From JAJPKK01 sp963787675 (GTDB lineage: Bacteria > Pseudomonadota > Alphaproteobacteria > Rhizobiales > Xanthobacteraceae): a stretch of DNA of 64,000 nt. The notes beneath the pieces are model-generated. The model was not told the DNA's origin and did not search any database. It worked only from the letters and a program-made list of their open reading frames with translations. This document shows, piece after piece, positions 51,282 to 61,495 of this stretch (its first letter is position 1; each line of letters starts with the position of its first letter). The position numbers and the translations under genes are program-made. Location: contig CAWBDV010000010.1 in assembly GCA_963787675.1 (NCBI GenBank), positions 248,001 to 312,000 of the forward strand, in the 5' to 3' direction.

Positions 51282-52064
51282 ATGCAGGGAAAGAGCTGGG
51301 GCGCATTCGCGCTCGCGGCTGCGGTTGGGCTCGGGGGCTCGGCCGCAGTGGGGGTCATGTCGGCTGGTGCCGCCGACATCGAGACGAAGGCTCCCGCCTG
51401 GAAGGCGCCGTATACCTGGACCGGCTGCTATTTCGGGGGCTCGCTCGGGTTTGGCAGCGCCAATGATTGGGTCACAAGAGACGTCGGCAACGCCGCGGGC
51501 GTCCCGGAAAACCCGGGTGGTGTCAATCCTTGGAACTACAGTCTGAACTCCGGTGCGCTGATCAGTGGTACAGTCGGTTGCAACTGGCAGCCGATGGCGT
51601 TTCCGGTGGTGGTCGGCATCGAGGGCGAAGGCGGCTGGCTGCGTCTCAATGGTCCGGGGAATCAGCCGGTCGGCACCGGCGCCGGAAACGTCACGGACGC
51701 ATCGCGAAATACCAACAGCTACGAACTCGTCGCTGGCCGTTTCGGCTGGGCGTTTCTTGAGCGCATCCTCGTCTACGGCAAGCTGGGCGTCGCTTTTTAT
51801 GACACGCATTCCACCGTAACCGATGTCGCCGGGCCCGGGATTGCCGCCACCGGCGGCAAGTCAGAGACGCCCTTCGCGTTTGGTGGAGGCATCGAATACG
51901 CGTTCGACGCCCATTGGAGCGGCAAGGCCGAGTGGATGAGGTTCGACGCCGGCTCCAATTACCTGGCGTGCGGGAGACTCGGAGGAGCGGGGGCTACGTT
52001 CTGTTGGAATGAGAGCCCGTCGCCGATCAACATCTTCTCAGTCGGACTTTTCTACAAGTTCTGA
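51282..52064 (+). CDS. Outer membrane beta-barrel protein, Omp25/Omp31 type
   Basis: 260 residues: signal peptide to about residue 30 (SAGAADIE), then WTGCYFGGSLGFG, GCNWQ, GIEGEGGWLRL, ERILVYGKLGVAFY, FGGGIEYAFDAHWSGKAEW and a final strand ending FYKF. The W.G.Y.G opening and paired glycine strands mark the Hyphomicrobiales eight-stranded surface porin-like family. First of four barrel genes on this strand. Confidence 0.85.
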   Translation: MQGKSWGAFALAAAVGLGGSAAVGVMSAGAADIETKAPAWKAPYTWTGCYFGGSLGFGSANDWVTRDVGNAAGVPENPGGVNPWNYSLNSGALISGTVGCNWQPMAFPVVVGIEGEGGWLRLNGPGNQPVGTGAGNVTDASRNTNSYELVAGRFGWAFLERILVYGKLGVAFYDTHSTVTDVAGPGIAATGGKSETPFAFGGGIEYAFDAHWSGKAEWMRFDAGSNYLACGRLGGAGATFCWNESPSPINIFSVGLFYKF

Positions 52065-52188
52065 GGGGTGGCGAGAAAGTCACTCGCGACGGCGTCCATT
52101 TCGTTTAGTCGTGATCGAAATTTGCTGGGCGGTTAAGGGGCGGACGTGCATCGAGGTGCCGTTCGCACAACGGGGTAGGGGCAAGGGC

Positions 52189-53814
52189 ATGAGGCGATTG
52201 GGGGTTGCCGCTTTGGCGCTGGGGGTGCCTGGAGCGGTTCTTATTTCGAGCGCTGCGTTCGCTGACAATTTGTCGGCGGTCGATTGTCGGGCCTACGATG
52301 CGCCCTACAAGGACTATAAATGCCTCGACAAATATCTGGGCGACGACTTCTTCAGTCGGCTGGTCAGTTATTATCGGCTTGAGCTTGGCCACGAGTCAGC
52401 GCCTGCCGATCCGAACGCGCCATCGTCGCGCCGCGTGGGCTGGCCGGATGCGCCGCAGTCGACGCCGCCGATGCCTTTCACCGAATGGCCTTACGGCGGT
52501 TCGACCAACATCGGCACGACCCGGCCCGCCTCGGCCGACAGCCCGCTGATGGTCGCCATGGCCAACACCGCGTTCGGCAAATACCTCGGCGACAACAACG
52601 TCCAGATCTACGGCTGGATCAACGGCGGCGGCAACATCAGCTCGAACTTGGTGAGGCCTGCCGGCAATGCGCCGGCCGCCTATGACTTCACGCCGAACAC
52701 GGTGCAGCTCGACCAGGCCGTGGTCTACGTCGAGCGCCTGCCCGACACCGTGCAGAAGGATCACATCGACTGGGGCTTCCGCGTTTCGGGGATCTACGGC
52801 GAGAACTACCGCTACACCACCACGTACGGCATCGCCAGCTATCAGCTCCTCGGGCACAATCTCTACAACGGCTACGACCTCCCGATGGTCTACGGCGAAC
52901 TCTTCATCCCGCAGGTCGCCGATGGCCTTCTGTTGCGGCTCGGGCGCTTCATCTCGGTGCCCGACATCGAGGCGCAGCTCGCACCCAACAACTACATGTA
53001 TACGCACTCGATGACGTATACGTTCGACAACTATACGAACAGCGGCCTGCAGGGCACGCTCGCCCTCAACAAAAACTGGTTCGTTCAATTGGGCGTGACG
53101 GTCGGCAGCGACGTCGCGCCCTGGAGTTGGGGTACGACTGTCCCGAACCCGTTCCCGAACCCGGTGTTTCCCGGCAATACCATGCTCAAGGATCCTGGCG
53201 CTCAGCCGTCGATCACCGCAGGTGTTCGCTGGCAGAGCGACAGCGGCCACGACAACGTCTACATCGTGAGTGACGCCATCAATGCCGGCAACTGGGGCTA
53301 CAACAACCTCCAATGGACTGGTGTCACCTGGTATCACACCATCAACAAGGAATGGCATTTTGCCTGGGAAACCTACACGCTATTCCAGCGCAACGTCCTC
53401 AACGCGGCCGATCCAGGCGGTATCATCGCCAATGGCGGTCAGCCGTTCTCGGTTCTGAAGTTCAACGCGCCGAACTTCGCTCAGTGCGCCAATCCTCAAG
53501 CACTGACCTGCGACGCGCGCGCGTTCACGTCAGTCATGTATCTGAACTGGCATTTCCGGCCGTTGGATAACCTGTCTTTCCGCTTCGAATACTATGACGA
53601 CATGGAAGGCCAGCGCACCGGCATCAAGACCCGCTATCTCGAAACCGCCATCGGCTGGCAGCACTGGCTGTCGCCACAGATCGAGCTGCGTCCCGAGATC
53701 ACTTACTACAATTCGCTCGACGCCCCGGCTTTCAACGGCAATGCGTTCAACGGCATCGCTCCCACCCGGCATTACGCGATCGTCGGTGCGAGCGACATCA
53801 TCTGGCACTTCTAA
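52189..53814 (+). CDS. Outer membrane beta-barrel protein (BBP2-type porin)
   Basis: 541 residues from ATG 52189. Signal peptide to about 25 (SAAFADN). A large barrel: VQIYGWINGGGNISS, VYVERLPDTV, YGELFIPQVADGLLLRLGRFI, HSMTYTFDNYTNSGLQGTL, FRFEYYDDMEGQRTG, ending ASDIIWHF with aromatic last residue for BAM. It belongs to the outer membrane porin-2 class annotated as beta-barrel porin in many Bradyrhizobium. Probably a diffusion pore; substrate unknown. Confidence 0.85.
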   Translation: MRRLGVAALALGVPGAVLISSAAFADNLSAVDCRAYDAPYKDYKCLDKYLGDDFFSRLVSYYRLELGHESAPADPNAPSSRRVGWPDAPQSTPPMPFTEWPYGGSTNIGTTRPASADSPLMVAMANTAFGKYLGDNNVQIYGWINGGGNISSNLVRPAGNAPAAYDFTPNTVQLDQAVVYVERLPDTVQKDHIDWGFRVSGIYGENYRYTTTYGIASYQLLGHNLYNGYDLPMVYGELFIPQVADGLLLRLGRFISVPDIEAQLAPNNYMYTHSMTYTFDNYTNSGLQGTLALNKNWFVQLGVTVGSDVAPWSWGTTVPNPFPNPVFPGNTMLKDPGAQPSITAGVRWQSDSGHDNVYIVSDAINAGNWGYNNLQWTGVTWYHTINKEWHFAWETYTLFQRNVLNAADPGGIIANGGQPFSVLKFNAPNFAQCANPQALTCDARAFTSVMYLNWHFRPLDNLSFRFEYYDDMEGQRTGIKTRYLETAIGWQHWLSPQIELRPEITYYNSLDAPAFNGNAFNGIAPTRHYAIVGASDIIWHF

Positions 53815-53859
53815 CCGATCCAAGCAGCAAGACTGCTGACTAGATTTTGGGAGAATACA

Positions 53860-54612
53860 ATGACGAGAATTCGGCTAGCAGGGATCGGCCTCATCGCCCT
53901 GGCCCTCGTTCCGGCCTTTACTCCAGCGACAGCCGCCGACTTGGGCGTCAAGGCGACGCCCGCGCCGGCGATCGAGCCGCCCTATAATTGGACCGGCTGC
54001 TATGTGGGCGCCAACTTCGGCTCCGTGTTTGCAACCGATGACTGGTCGCTGACATCACCATCGACATCGCTCGGCAGCCACAGCACCAACGCGCTGGTTT
54101 TCGGCGGGCAGTTGGGCTGCAACTACCAGATCAGCACGTGGGTCTTGGGTATTCAGGGCGATTACGACGCTGCGAACCTCTCCGGCGCCAATGACGCTTC
54201 GGGAACGCATGCCGATCTCTTCAATGCCGGCGTCACCGACCGCTCCGTTATCGATTCGATCGGCTCAGTGACGGGCCGCCTTGGCTACGCCTGGCATCGT
54301 ATTCTCTTCTACGGCAAGGGCGGTATCGCTTGGCAGCGTGACAAGTACGACATGTTCACTACTGCCAACAATGTATCTTTCACGTCGGCGGCCGCGACGC
54401 GGCAGGGCGCCACCTTCGGGAGCGGCATCGAATATGCCATCACCGACCATCTCCTGATGTTCTTCGAGTACGACTACTATGACTTCGGGACACGTAACAG
54501 CAACTTCGTGGTCGCGCCGCCGGCAATCCAGGCCGTCGGCATCCGCGAACAGGAGAGCATCGTCAAAGTTGGCCTGAACTGGAAGGTTGGAGGAGGAAGT
54601 TGGTGGTGGTAA
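53860..54612 (+). CDS. Outer membrane beta-barrel protein, Omp25/Omp31 type
   Basis: 250 residues, signal peptide to about 26 (ATAADLG). YNWTGCYVGANFGSVF, GGQLGCNYQ, VLGIQGDYD, RLGYAWHRILFYGKGGIAW, SGIEYAITDHLLMFFEYDYYDFG are the strands. The end KVGLNWKVGGGSWWW is unusual: strands of this family generally finish in Phe. It follows the large porin by 45 bases, so probably same transcript. Confidence 0.85.
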   Translation: MTRIRLAGIGLIALALVPAFTPATAADLGVKATPAPAIEPPYNWTGCYVGANFGSVFATDDWSLTSPSTSLGSHSTNALVFGGQLGCNYQISTWVLGIQGDYDAANLSGANDASGTHADLFNAGVTDRSVIDSIGSVTGRLGYAWHRILFYGKGGIAWQRDKYDMFTTANNVSFTSAAATRQGATFGSGIEYAITDHLLMFFEYDYYDFGTRNSNFVVAPPAIQAVGIREQESIVKVGLNWKVGGGSWWW

Positions 54613-54683
54613 GTGGCTAGCACACCGTGGGTAGCTGCGATAACCAAATCCAATTTTGTATCGGCTCCGGTGGAGATGGCACC

Positions 54684-55481
54684 ATGAACAGAAGCCTTTT
54701 TTGTATCCTAGCGTTTCTCGCGCCGATTGTGCTTGGCCCTGCGTCCGCCGTCGCGGCCGACATGTCGACGCCGTTCAAAGCTCCTGTCATTCCGGAGATC
54801 GCCGTCTGGAACGGCTGGTATGTCGGCATCAATGGTGGCGCGATCAACTCACGCGATAGTGTCGTGCGATTTACCGGAACGGACACCGGCGGCGGCGGCC
54901 TCGGGGCCGCGCTTGCTGCGGGCGCCATCCCGAACTCGTTCGGTTTTGACTACAACGGATATCTGATCGGCGGGACCGTCGGTTACAATTGGCAAATTCA
55001 TCCGCTCTGGGTGGTCGGCATCGAAGGCGACCTCGACGGCGGACAGGCAAAACAAGGCACGAATATCCCGTCCATCTCCGGCGCGCCGATCGTCAGCACG
55101 ATCATTACCCGCGAGATCGACGACCTTGCCACCATCCGCGCGCGCCTTGGCCTCACCATCGTTGGGCCGCTGATGTTTTACGCTACCGGCGGCGCCGCGT
55201 TCGCCGAACACAAGCTCGGCATCGGCGAAACTGGCGCGCTCGCCACTCCGATCAATGCATCGAGCCAGACGTCAAGCCTCGTCACGGGCTGGACCACAGG
55301 ATTCGGCGTCGAATTCATGTGGGGACAGCATTTGTCATTCAAGGGCGAATATCTGTTCGTCGACTTCGGCAACATCAACAGCGCCATCGCCTATACCTAT
55401 CCCGGCAACACCAGTTCGCTAAGCGGCGTAGTAAAGGACCGTGACAACGTCGTCCGCGTCGGAGTCAATTATCGCTTCTGA
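54684..55481 (+). CDS. Outer membrane beta-barrel protein, Omp25/Omp31 type
   Basis: 265 residues from ATG 54684 (TGGAGATGGC ahead). Signal peptide to about 25 (SAVAADM), WNGWYVGINGGAINS, GGTVGYNWQ, VVGIEGDLDG, MFYATGGAAFAEH, TGFGVEFMWGQHLSFKGEYLFVDFG, last strand VVRVGVNYRF. Third small barrel of the cluster; sequence differs enough that it is not a recent copy. Confidence 0.87.
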   Translation: MNRSLFCILAFLAPIVLGPASAVAADMSTPFKAPVIPEIAVWNGWYVGINGGAINSRDSVVRFTGTDTGGGGLGAALAAGAIPNSFGFDYNGYLIGGTVGYNWQIHPLWVVGIEGDLDGGQAKQGTNIPSISGAPIVSTIITREIDDLATIRARLGLTIVGPLMFYATGGAAFAEHKLGIGETGALATPINASSQTSSLVTGWTTGFGVEFMWGQHLSFKGEYLFVDFGNINSAIAYTYPGNTSSLSGVVKDRDNVVRVGVNYRF

Positions 55482-55486
55482 TAGAG

Positions 55487-55566
55487 TGCAGCAATTCGTG
55501 GTAGCGCCAGAAAGTATCGTCAAAGTCGACCTGAACTGGAAAGTTCTCGGCGGCGGCTGGTGGTAA
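55487..55566 (+). pseudogene. 3' end of a further Omp gene
   Basis: Right after the last barrel gene one frame reads QQFVVAPESIVKVDLNWKVL then GGGWW and stop. It matches NFVVAP...ESIVKVGLNWKVGGGSWWW of the gene ending at 54612. Only the tail is left, so a copy was lost or the last barrel gene was inserted before it. Confidence 0.75.
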
Positions 55567-55573
55567 AGGATAA

Positions 55574-55654
55574 CCCGGCGGGCTACGCAAACATTCCCCC
55601 TTGCGTGGAAAGAGTATGCGCCTCCTGGTTCGAGGCGCCCCGCCGGGCTTTTAT
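55574..55654 (+). terminator. Composite terminator of the Omp cluster
   Basis: CCCGGCGGGC and GCCCCGCCGGG are long-range partners enclosing a GCGCCTC/GAGGCGC hairpin, followed by CTTTTATTT. Plausible rho-independent end for the barrel genes. Confidence 0.6.
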
Positions 55655-55807
55655 TTCGCATTTATATAATCGAACGCAGATACCTATAGATTTTATATGA
55701 TCCGATGTGGAACCTGCCGGCGGGCGAGCTGATACGATATTTATCGGAGTTTGCATCGCGCCGGTAAGCGAGCGGTTCAGCCCGCTTACGATGATCAACC
55801 TCGGGCG

Positions 55808-56533
55808 ATGCGTACGCTGGCGAATAATACCATTCTGCTCATCGACGACGATCCTCAGATCAGGCGCTTCATCGTCGCCGGCCTCGAAATGCATGGCTAT
55901 GCCGTGCGCGAGGCCGAGACGGGCGCGGCTGGCATCACTGCCGCCGCCCGCCACCAGCCGCAGTTGATCCTGCTCGACCTACGCTTGCCGGATTTGAACG
56001 GCGAAGAAGTGCTGGAGACGATCCGGTCGTGGTCGACGGTGCCGGTGATCGTGCTGTCGGTCGAATCCGACGAGCAGCGAAAAGTGCAACTCCTCAAGGC
56101 GGGCGCCGACGATTTCGTCGTCAAGCCATTCGGCATCGACGAGCTTGCTGCGCGCTGCGAGGCGGCGCTGCGACGTTACCACCGAACGGTCGATCGCGAG
56201 CCTATCGTGCGTACCGGGCCGTTGATGATTGACCTTGTGTCCCGCGCCGTCGTCCTTGATGGCGCGCAACTGACGCTCACGCGCAAGGAATACCGGCTCC
56301 TCCATATTCTTGCGTCTCATCTCGGACTGGTGGTGACGCACAACCAGCTCATCAAGGATATCTGGGGCACGACATCGTCCGACAACATCCAGTATTTGCG
56401 CATGCTGGTGCGAAAACTGCGCCGCAAGCTCGAAGCCGATCCGAGCCAGCCCAAGCTTCTGATTTCGGAATCCGGCGTTGGCTATCGGCTCGAGCGCCTC
56501 GCCGAAGCTGAAGGGCCGGCCGCAAAGCGGTGA
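55808..56533 (+). CDS. OmpR-family response regulator, KdpE-like paralogue
   Basis: 241 residues: receiver (LIDDDPQIRRFI, phospho-Asp in LILLDLRLPD, Lys in VVKPFG) and winged helix (LTLTRKEYRLLHILASHLGLVV, NIQYLRMLVRKLRRKLE, ISESGVGYRLE). It is closer to KdpE than to other OmpR proteins (YLR..VR.LR.K.E, E.GVGYRL), yet no KdpD partner is nearby. ATG 55808 starts it just before the receiver. Confidence 0.88.
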   Translation: MRTLANNTILLIDDDPQIRRFIVAGLEMHGYAVREAETGAAGITAAARHQPQLILLDLRLPDLNGEEVLETIRSWSTVPVIVLSVESDEQRKVQLLKAGADDFVVKPFGIDELAARCEAALRRYHRTVDREPIVRTGPLMIDLVSRAVVLDGAQLTLTRKEYRLLHILASHLGLVVTHNQLIKDIWGTTSSDNIQYLRMLVRKLRRKLEADPSQPKLLISESGVGYRLERLAEAEGPAAKR

Positions 56534-56539
56534 CCGGCA

Positions 56540-57709
56540 TCAGCGCGATGGCGCGATGAAGGTCGGGCCGACCGGCCGCACGCTGCGCTTGCTGGCATCC
56601 GCGTCGGCCGTGGTCGCGTCAGATTCGGATTTGGACGGCTGTTGCGGCGGCGGCGCGAGCGCCGGCATGGTTGAAGCGCCTCTGCGAGGCTCGGTGCGGG
56701 CGGGCGATTGCTGCGGCGTTTGCGGGGACCCTCTCGCGGGAGTTGGATCCGGACGGGGCTGCGCCAGCGCCTTCGCTTTTTCGTCGGTCACCACGATATC
56801 GCCGCGCTCCATGGTCACATCCGGCGTCTGGCCAAGCGCGTCCGCCCAGCTTTGCCCCGGAGCCCGGCAACTGCACGCCGGCGTGACCTCGCGGCGATAG
56901 CGGAAAGCGTTGGGCAAATCCTTGTAGAGGCGTCCGGCGGTCGACACCGCCTGAGCGACGTCTTCGCCGGGATTGCGGTGCGAATAGAGCGCGGTTTCGG
57001 TCGCAGGACACTGCGCATGGCAGGCCTGCTCGTCCTCCGCAAAGTGGCCCGGCGAGGTCGAGAATGAGATCGGGAAGTAATATCCGTCGCACGTGCGCAC
57101 GCACAGCGTCCGATAGCCGCCGCCGCCAACCTGTGGGTAGTCGGCGGTCGGAGGTGAGATGGTCGGGTTGCCTGTCAGGCCGCCAAAGATCGTTTCCAGG
57201 ATGCCGCGGGGCTGCGCAGCGGTGCGGTATTGCGGACCGCAACTGTTCTGCGCCAGCGCTCCGATGACGGCCTGGCGCTGCATCTCGTCGTCGCCGCCGC
57301 GCCGTGTGCGCTGCAGATCGCTGTTGGTCCGGTCGATATTGGCACGCAACTGCGCCATCTGGTTCGACAACGGGCCGCATTGCGGCGACTGGTTCGAGAA
57401 AATCGAGAACAGGCTCGGTGGCTGGCAGCCGAGCCGCTGCCAGTTGGCCTGCACGCGGTCGAGGTCGCCTTGCTGCTTGGCGAGCAATTCCTCCAGCCGC
57501 CGCGCCTGCTCGGCACGTACGGGATCGGCGCCGGCCCCGCGGTCAATCGCGGCAAGCTGCGCTTCAAGGCGCCCGCAGACGGGGCTGACGGCACCGGGCG
57601 CCGGGGAGTAGGGCGCGCTTTGCGAAACACCCTGCGCCGCGGCCGCGGCCGGCATGGCGAGCACGAACAGTGCTGCCGCCGCGCGGCGCGCTGTGGCGTG
57701 CGTTCGCAT
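56540..57709 (-). CDS. DUF2865-domain protein
   Basis: 389 residues from ATG 57709. Signal peptide to about 26 (AAAAAQG). A helical part with coiled coils (LEELLAKQQGDLDRVQANW) leads into the DUF2865 core: GYRTLCVRTCDGYYFPISFSTSPGHFAEDEQACHAQCPATETALYSHRNPG with conserved Cys residues, then a Pro/Ser/Thr-rich tail. Periplasmic, found mainly in Hyphomicrobiales; function unknown. Convergent with the KdpE-like gene. Confidence 0.88.
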   Translation of the reverse strand: MRTHATARRAAAALFVLAMPAAAAAQGVSQSAPYSPAPGAVSPVCGRLEAQLAAIDRGAGADPVRAEQARRLEELLAKQQGDLDRVQANWQRLGCQPPSLFSIFSNQSPQCGPLSNQMAQLRANIDRTNSDLQRTRRGGDDEMQRQAVIGALAQNSCGPQYRTAAQPRGILETIFGGLTGNPTISPPTADYPQVGGGGYRTLCVRTCDGYYFPISFSTSPGHFAEDEQACHAQCPATETALYSHRNPGEDVAQAVSTAGRLYKDLPNAFRYRREVTPACSCRAPGQSWADALGQTPDVTMERGDIVVTDEKAKALAQPRPDPTPARGSPQTPQQSPARTEPRRGASTMPALAPPPQQPSKSESDATTADADASKRSVRPVGPTFIAPSR

Positions 57710-58038
57710 CATCCAAGGCAAGCCCATGTCCGCACGATGCTGCATTCCAGTTGTCCCAGACGGATCGCGGACCGCCGATCATGGCCCGCCCAAACGGCAG
57801 CGCATCGGTCGGCGATCACGCCCGCCAACTCCTCGGTCACATCCAACAATACTTAAAGTGTGTTCGGCCAAAGGGAAAGCCGTATTACCCGAGGAATCCC
57901 GCCAATAACGTGGCCGGCCGGGGGCGGCGATGAGGCGAACGGGCGCGGTGAACGGACAGGCATTTGCCATAATGGCGTGTGCCGCAGCGGCGGGCGGTCG
58001 GTTGGGGACCAAACCGCGCGACCACGCGATTTGAATTT
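57710..58038. other. Gene-poor stretch
   Basis: About 330 bases between two minus-strand genes. A plus-strand frame at 57781 to 57933 (MARPNGSASVGDHARQLLGH then IQQYLKCVRPKGKPYYPRN) has a reasonable pattern for a 50-residue protein but no ribosome site. Otherwise nothing seen. Confidence 0.35.
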
Positions 58039-61000
58039 TCAAGGCTTGCGGGCGCGGGAGCTGCGGTCCCGCGCCTGGATGCCGGCAAACTGCACTAGCG
58101 GCAGGACATTGTCACCCGAGGGCTGGTCGGGCGCATTGCCGACGATGTGCCCGTAGAAGGAGATGGGGCAAGGGCGGCCGATGAGGTAGCCCTGAACCTC
58201 CTCGCATCCAATCTCCTGGAGCGCGGCAAGCTGTTCCTTGGTCTCGACCCCCTCCGCCAGCGCGGTGAGCCCGAGACTGTGGATGAGATCGATCACGCCG
58301 CGAACGATTGCGCCCGCCTGCGCGTCCTTGCCGAGATTGATGATGAAGGACTGGTCGATCTTGATCTTGTCGAAGGGGATCGAGCGCAAATAGGACAGCG
58401 ACGAGTAGCCGGTGCCGAAATCATCCATGGCGACATTGACGCCGAGCAGCTTGAGCCGCCGCAACATCGACACCGCGTGGGAGAAATCGACCATCAGCGT
58501 GCTCTCGGTGATCTCGATTGTCAGCCGGCTTGCCGCGAGGCCGGTCTCGAGCAGCACCGAATGGACGAGCGCCACGATATCGCCTTGACGGAACTGAAGC
58601 GGCGACACGTTGACGGCGATGCCCAACGGTCGCGGCCATGAAGCGGCCGCGCGGCAGGCCTCGCGCAATACCCATTCGCCGATCGCGAGAATTTGCCCGC
58701 TGTCTTCGGCGAGCGGAATGAACTCGGACGGCGGAACGGCGCCGCGGGTCGGATGATGCCAGCGCAGCAGCGCCTCAAAGCCGAGGACCTCGCCGCCATT
58801 CTTCGCCACCGGCTGATAGTGCAGCGCCAATTCACCGCGTTCGATCGCCGTCAGGAGATCGTGCTGGAGCGCCCGACGCTCCCGCAAGGACTGATCAAGA
58901 TTGGCCTCGAAGAAGCGGTAGGTGCTGCGGCCCTCGTTCTTGGCACGATTCAGCGCGGCGTCAGCATTGCTCAAGAGCGCGGTCGCGTCCTTGCCATCGG
59001 TTGGGTAGAGGGCAACACCGATGCTGAGCCGCGCCCGCAGGCTCACGCTGTCGATCGTGAACTTGTCGGCCATCGCGGCTGACAGGCGCTCGCAGAAAAG
59101 CTCGGCGGTCGCAGGCTGCGGGCCGTCCGCCGTGACGAGCGCGAATTCGTCGCTGCCGACATGAGCGAGGAAAGCTCCTTCCGCTGCCTCCTCAAGTCGG
59201 TGCGCGATCTCGCGCAACATCCCGTCGCCGACAACCTGGCCGAACACGTCGTTAAACTGCTTGAAGCGGTCGAGATCGAGACTGAGCACGGCAAAGCTCG
59301 AGCGCTCTGCCCGAGCCCGCTCGAGGTGCTCGGCGAGGTGTCTCGCCAGCGCGAAACGATTGGGCAGCCCTGTCAGCGCATCATGCTGCTGGACATAGGC
59401 GAGCCGGCGCTCGGTCTGCTTGCGCTCGGTAATATCATCGACCAGGCTGAGCAAATACTGCGTTTCGCCGTTTTCGTCTCGAAGCGGCAATCGGCGCGCA
59501 GTGATCAGCCGGCGCTCGCCCGTCGGTGTTTCCACCATGTGCTCGTCGAAGAAGATTTCATGGTTCGACGCCAGCAATTCCTTATCGTGACTCTCGATTA
59601 AATCGCCGGTTGACGTAGGGAACAAGTCCCGTGCGGTCCAGCCGATGACCTCGGAGCGCGGGCGGCCAAAATGCTTTTCGGCGGCGCCGTTGATCAAGAG
59701 GTAACGGAAATCGCGTGCATCCTTCACCGCGATCGATGTCGGCACGTTCTCGATGACGCTCACCAGGAGCTTTTCGGTACGTTGCAGCTGTCGGTGAGCG
59801 CGCCGGCGTTCGGTGATGTCCTCATGGGTGGACACCCATCCCCCATCGTCCATCGGCCGGTTCGCGATGTCGATCGAGCGTCCGTCCGGCAACTCGATGG
59901 TCGTTCGTTCCCCCTTGCCTAAACGGACGACGCTTAGAATTTTTGCAGCCAGCGCGTCGGGGTCGGCATCAAGGACGCCTGCTTGCGTCTGATAGGCAAG
60001 GATATCGCGCAGACTACGGCCCGGCGTGGCGATATCCCGGTTGAGGCCGTACATTTCGAGATAACGGTCATTGCACAGGACGAGCTGCGCGTCTCCGCTG
60101 TACATGGCGAGACCTTGCGGCATGTTCGTGATCGCGGCGTCGAGCTGAATCTTCTGCCGGTTGAGGCGTTCCTGGGCGCGCCCGCGTTCATTCATCACCG
60201 CTTCCGCAGTAGCCTGCGCAGCTTCGGCTTTGGCCTGATCGTTGCGCGCCTTGAGGAGCTGCGCATAGTTGCCGAACTGGCGTATCGTCACGAATGCGAT
60301 GACACCGATCATCAAAACAACGAGCGCCGCGGCGACGCAGAGATAAACGGCTTCGCTTCGCCATTCGGCAAGCGCGGGGGCCGTTCCGGCCGAGACCGTC
60401 AAGTGCGCGGGATAGCGTGAGAGGCTGCGCTCCGACGCCATAAGCTGCTCGCCGTCCGGGGCCGCTGTCTTCAGGCCCTGCGGCTTCGTGCCGATTGCCG
60501 ATGGAATGGGGGGATAGTGGGCGAGCAGGGTGCCGTTCGTGCCGTAGCGCGATGTCGACGCCTTTCTCGAGCTTGAGAGCGCCGAATATCTCTTCGAAGG
60601 AATTGAGCTCCAGTCCGCCGGTTACAAAGCCGAGCAGCTGTCTGTCGGGTCCATATACCTTGCGGGCGAGATACATCGACCAGGTGCCGGCTGACTTGTT
60701 TTGCAGCGGTTCGCTCAGAAGCGATATCAGCGTCGGATCGCCAAGCAGTTTTTGCACGTACACGCGATCGGAAACGTCGAGCGGCGGCGTCGGCCATGCC
60801 CGGCTGAAATTGATGAGCTTGCCTTGCGGATCGAAGATCGAGAACGTCTCAACATGCGGAAGACCGCCGGCGGCGTCCTTGAGCTGGACATAGGCGTCGT
60901 ATTCCGACATGACATCGCGGAATTGCGCCGGGGACGCAAACTTGCGGCGTTCCATGCGATCGATCAGGCTGCGTTGTACCAACTCGAGAGACTGGATCGA

Positions 61001-61264
61001 CCGGTCGGATTCCTCCGCCAGCATGTAGGCGAGGTTTCTCACCTCGCGCTTGGTGTCCGCAAGCACGTGGTGACGCAGGCTCGAAATCATGCCCGCGGTA
61101 CCGTAGACGATGACGGCAGCCGTTGTAACTGCGGACAGAACGACCCAGCGCACCATGCGGGCGCGACTGACCTGCGGCGAAACGACTGCGCGTTCGCCTT
61201 GATGACGGGCGCTGGTGACGGCCTCACCTGCGTCGTTCAGGGGATCAGAATTTGCACGTGCCAT
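58039..61264 (-). CDS. Membrane sensor GGDEF-EAL protein with PAS domains (frameshift after the sensor domain)
   Basis: About 1074 residues over two frames. From ATG 61264: span (VVLSAVTTAAVIVYGTAGMI), extracellular cache-type sensor (about 70 to 250), then the frame breaks near 60535 to 60548. The second frame (NGTLLAHYPPIPSAIG onward) brings a second span (VYLCVAAALVVLMIGVIAFV), two PAS domains, a GGDEF domain whose motif is GSDEF, and an EAL domain with intact EALLRW, DDFGTGYSSLSYL and EGVET. So c-di-GMP breakdown is likely, synthesis uncertain. The break may be a consensus error. Confidence 0.82.
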
Positions 61265-61495
61265 CGCACGCTATTTTGCGCTTATAAGCTTAAAGAACCT
61301 TGATTTTTCAAGGAACAAGGCAGCTGGCTTGCAATCTCATTAATTTTGAGTAAACGAATCCGCAGCTTGGGATTCTCTTTTCATTCAAAAAAGATGATCA
61401 ATGCATTTTCCCTGCGGGCTGCTCACAGCCGAAGGTTCTCGCATTCGTCAGACGTAGCCGAGCCCAACCCTCTAGCTAGGCCCGAGCCGACATCA

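Noticed and set aside
61300..61318. CCTTGATTTTTCAAGG as an FNR/FixK box
   Set aside because: The half-sites are too close (no 4-base centre with ATCAA); it is a simple short palindrome.
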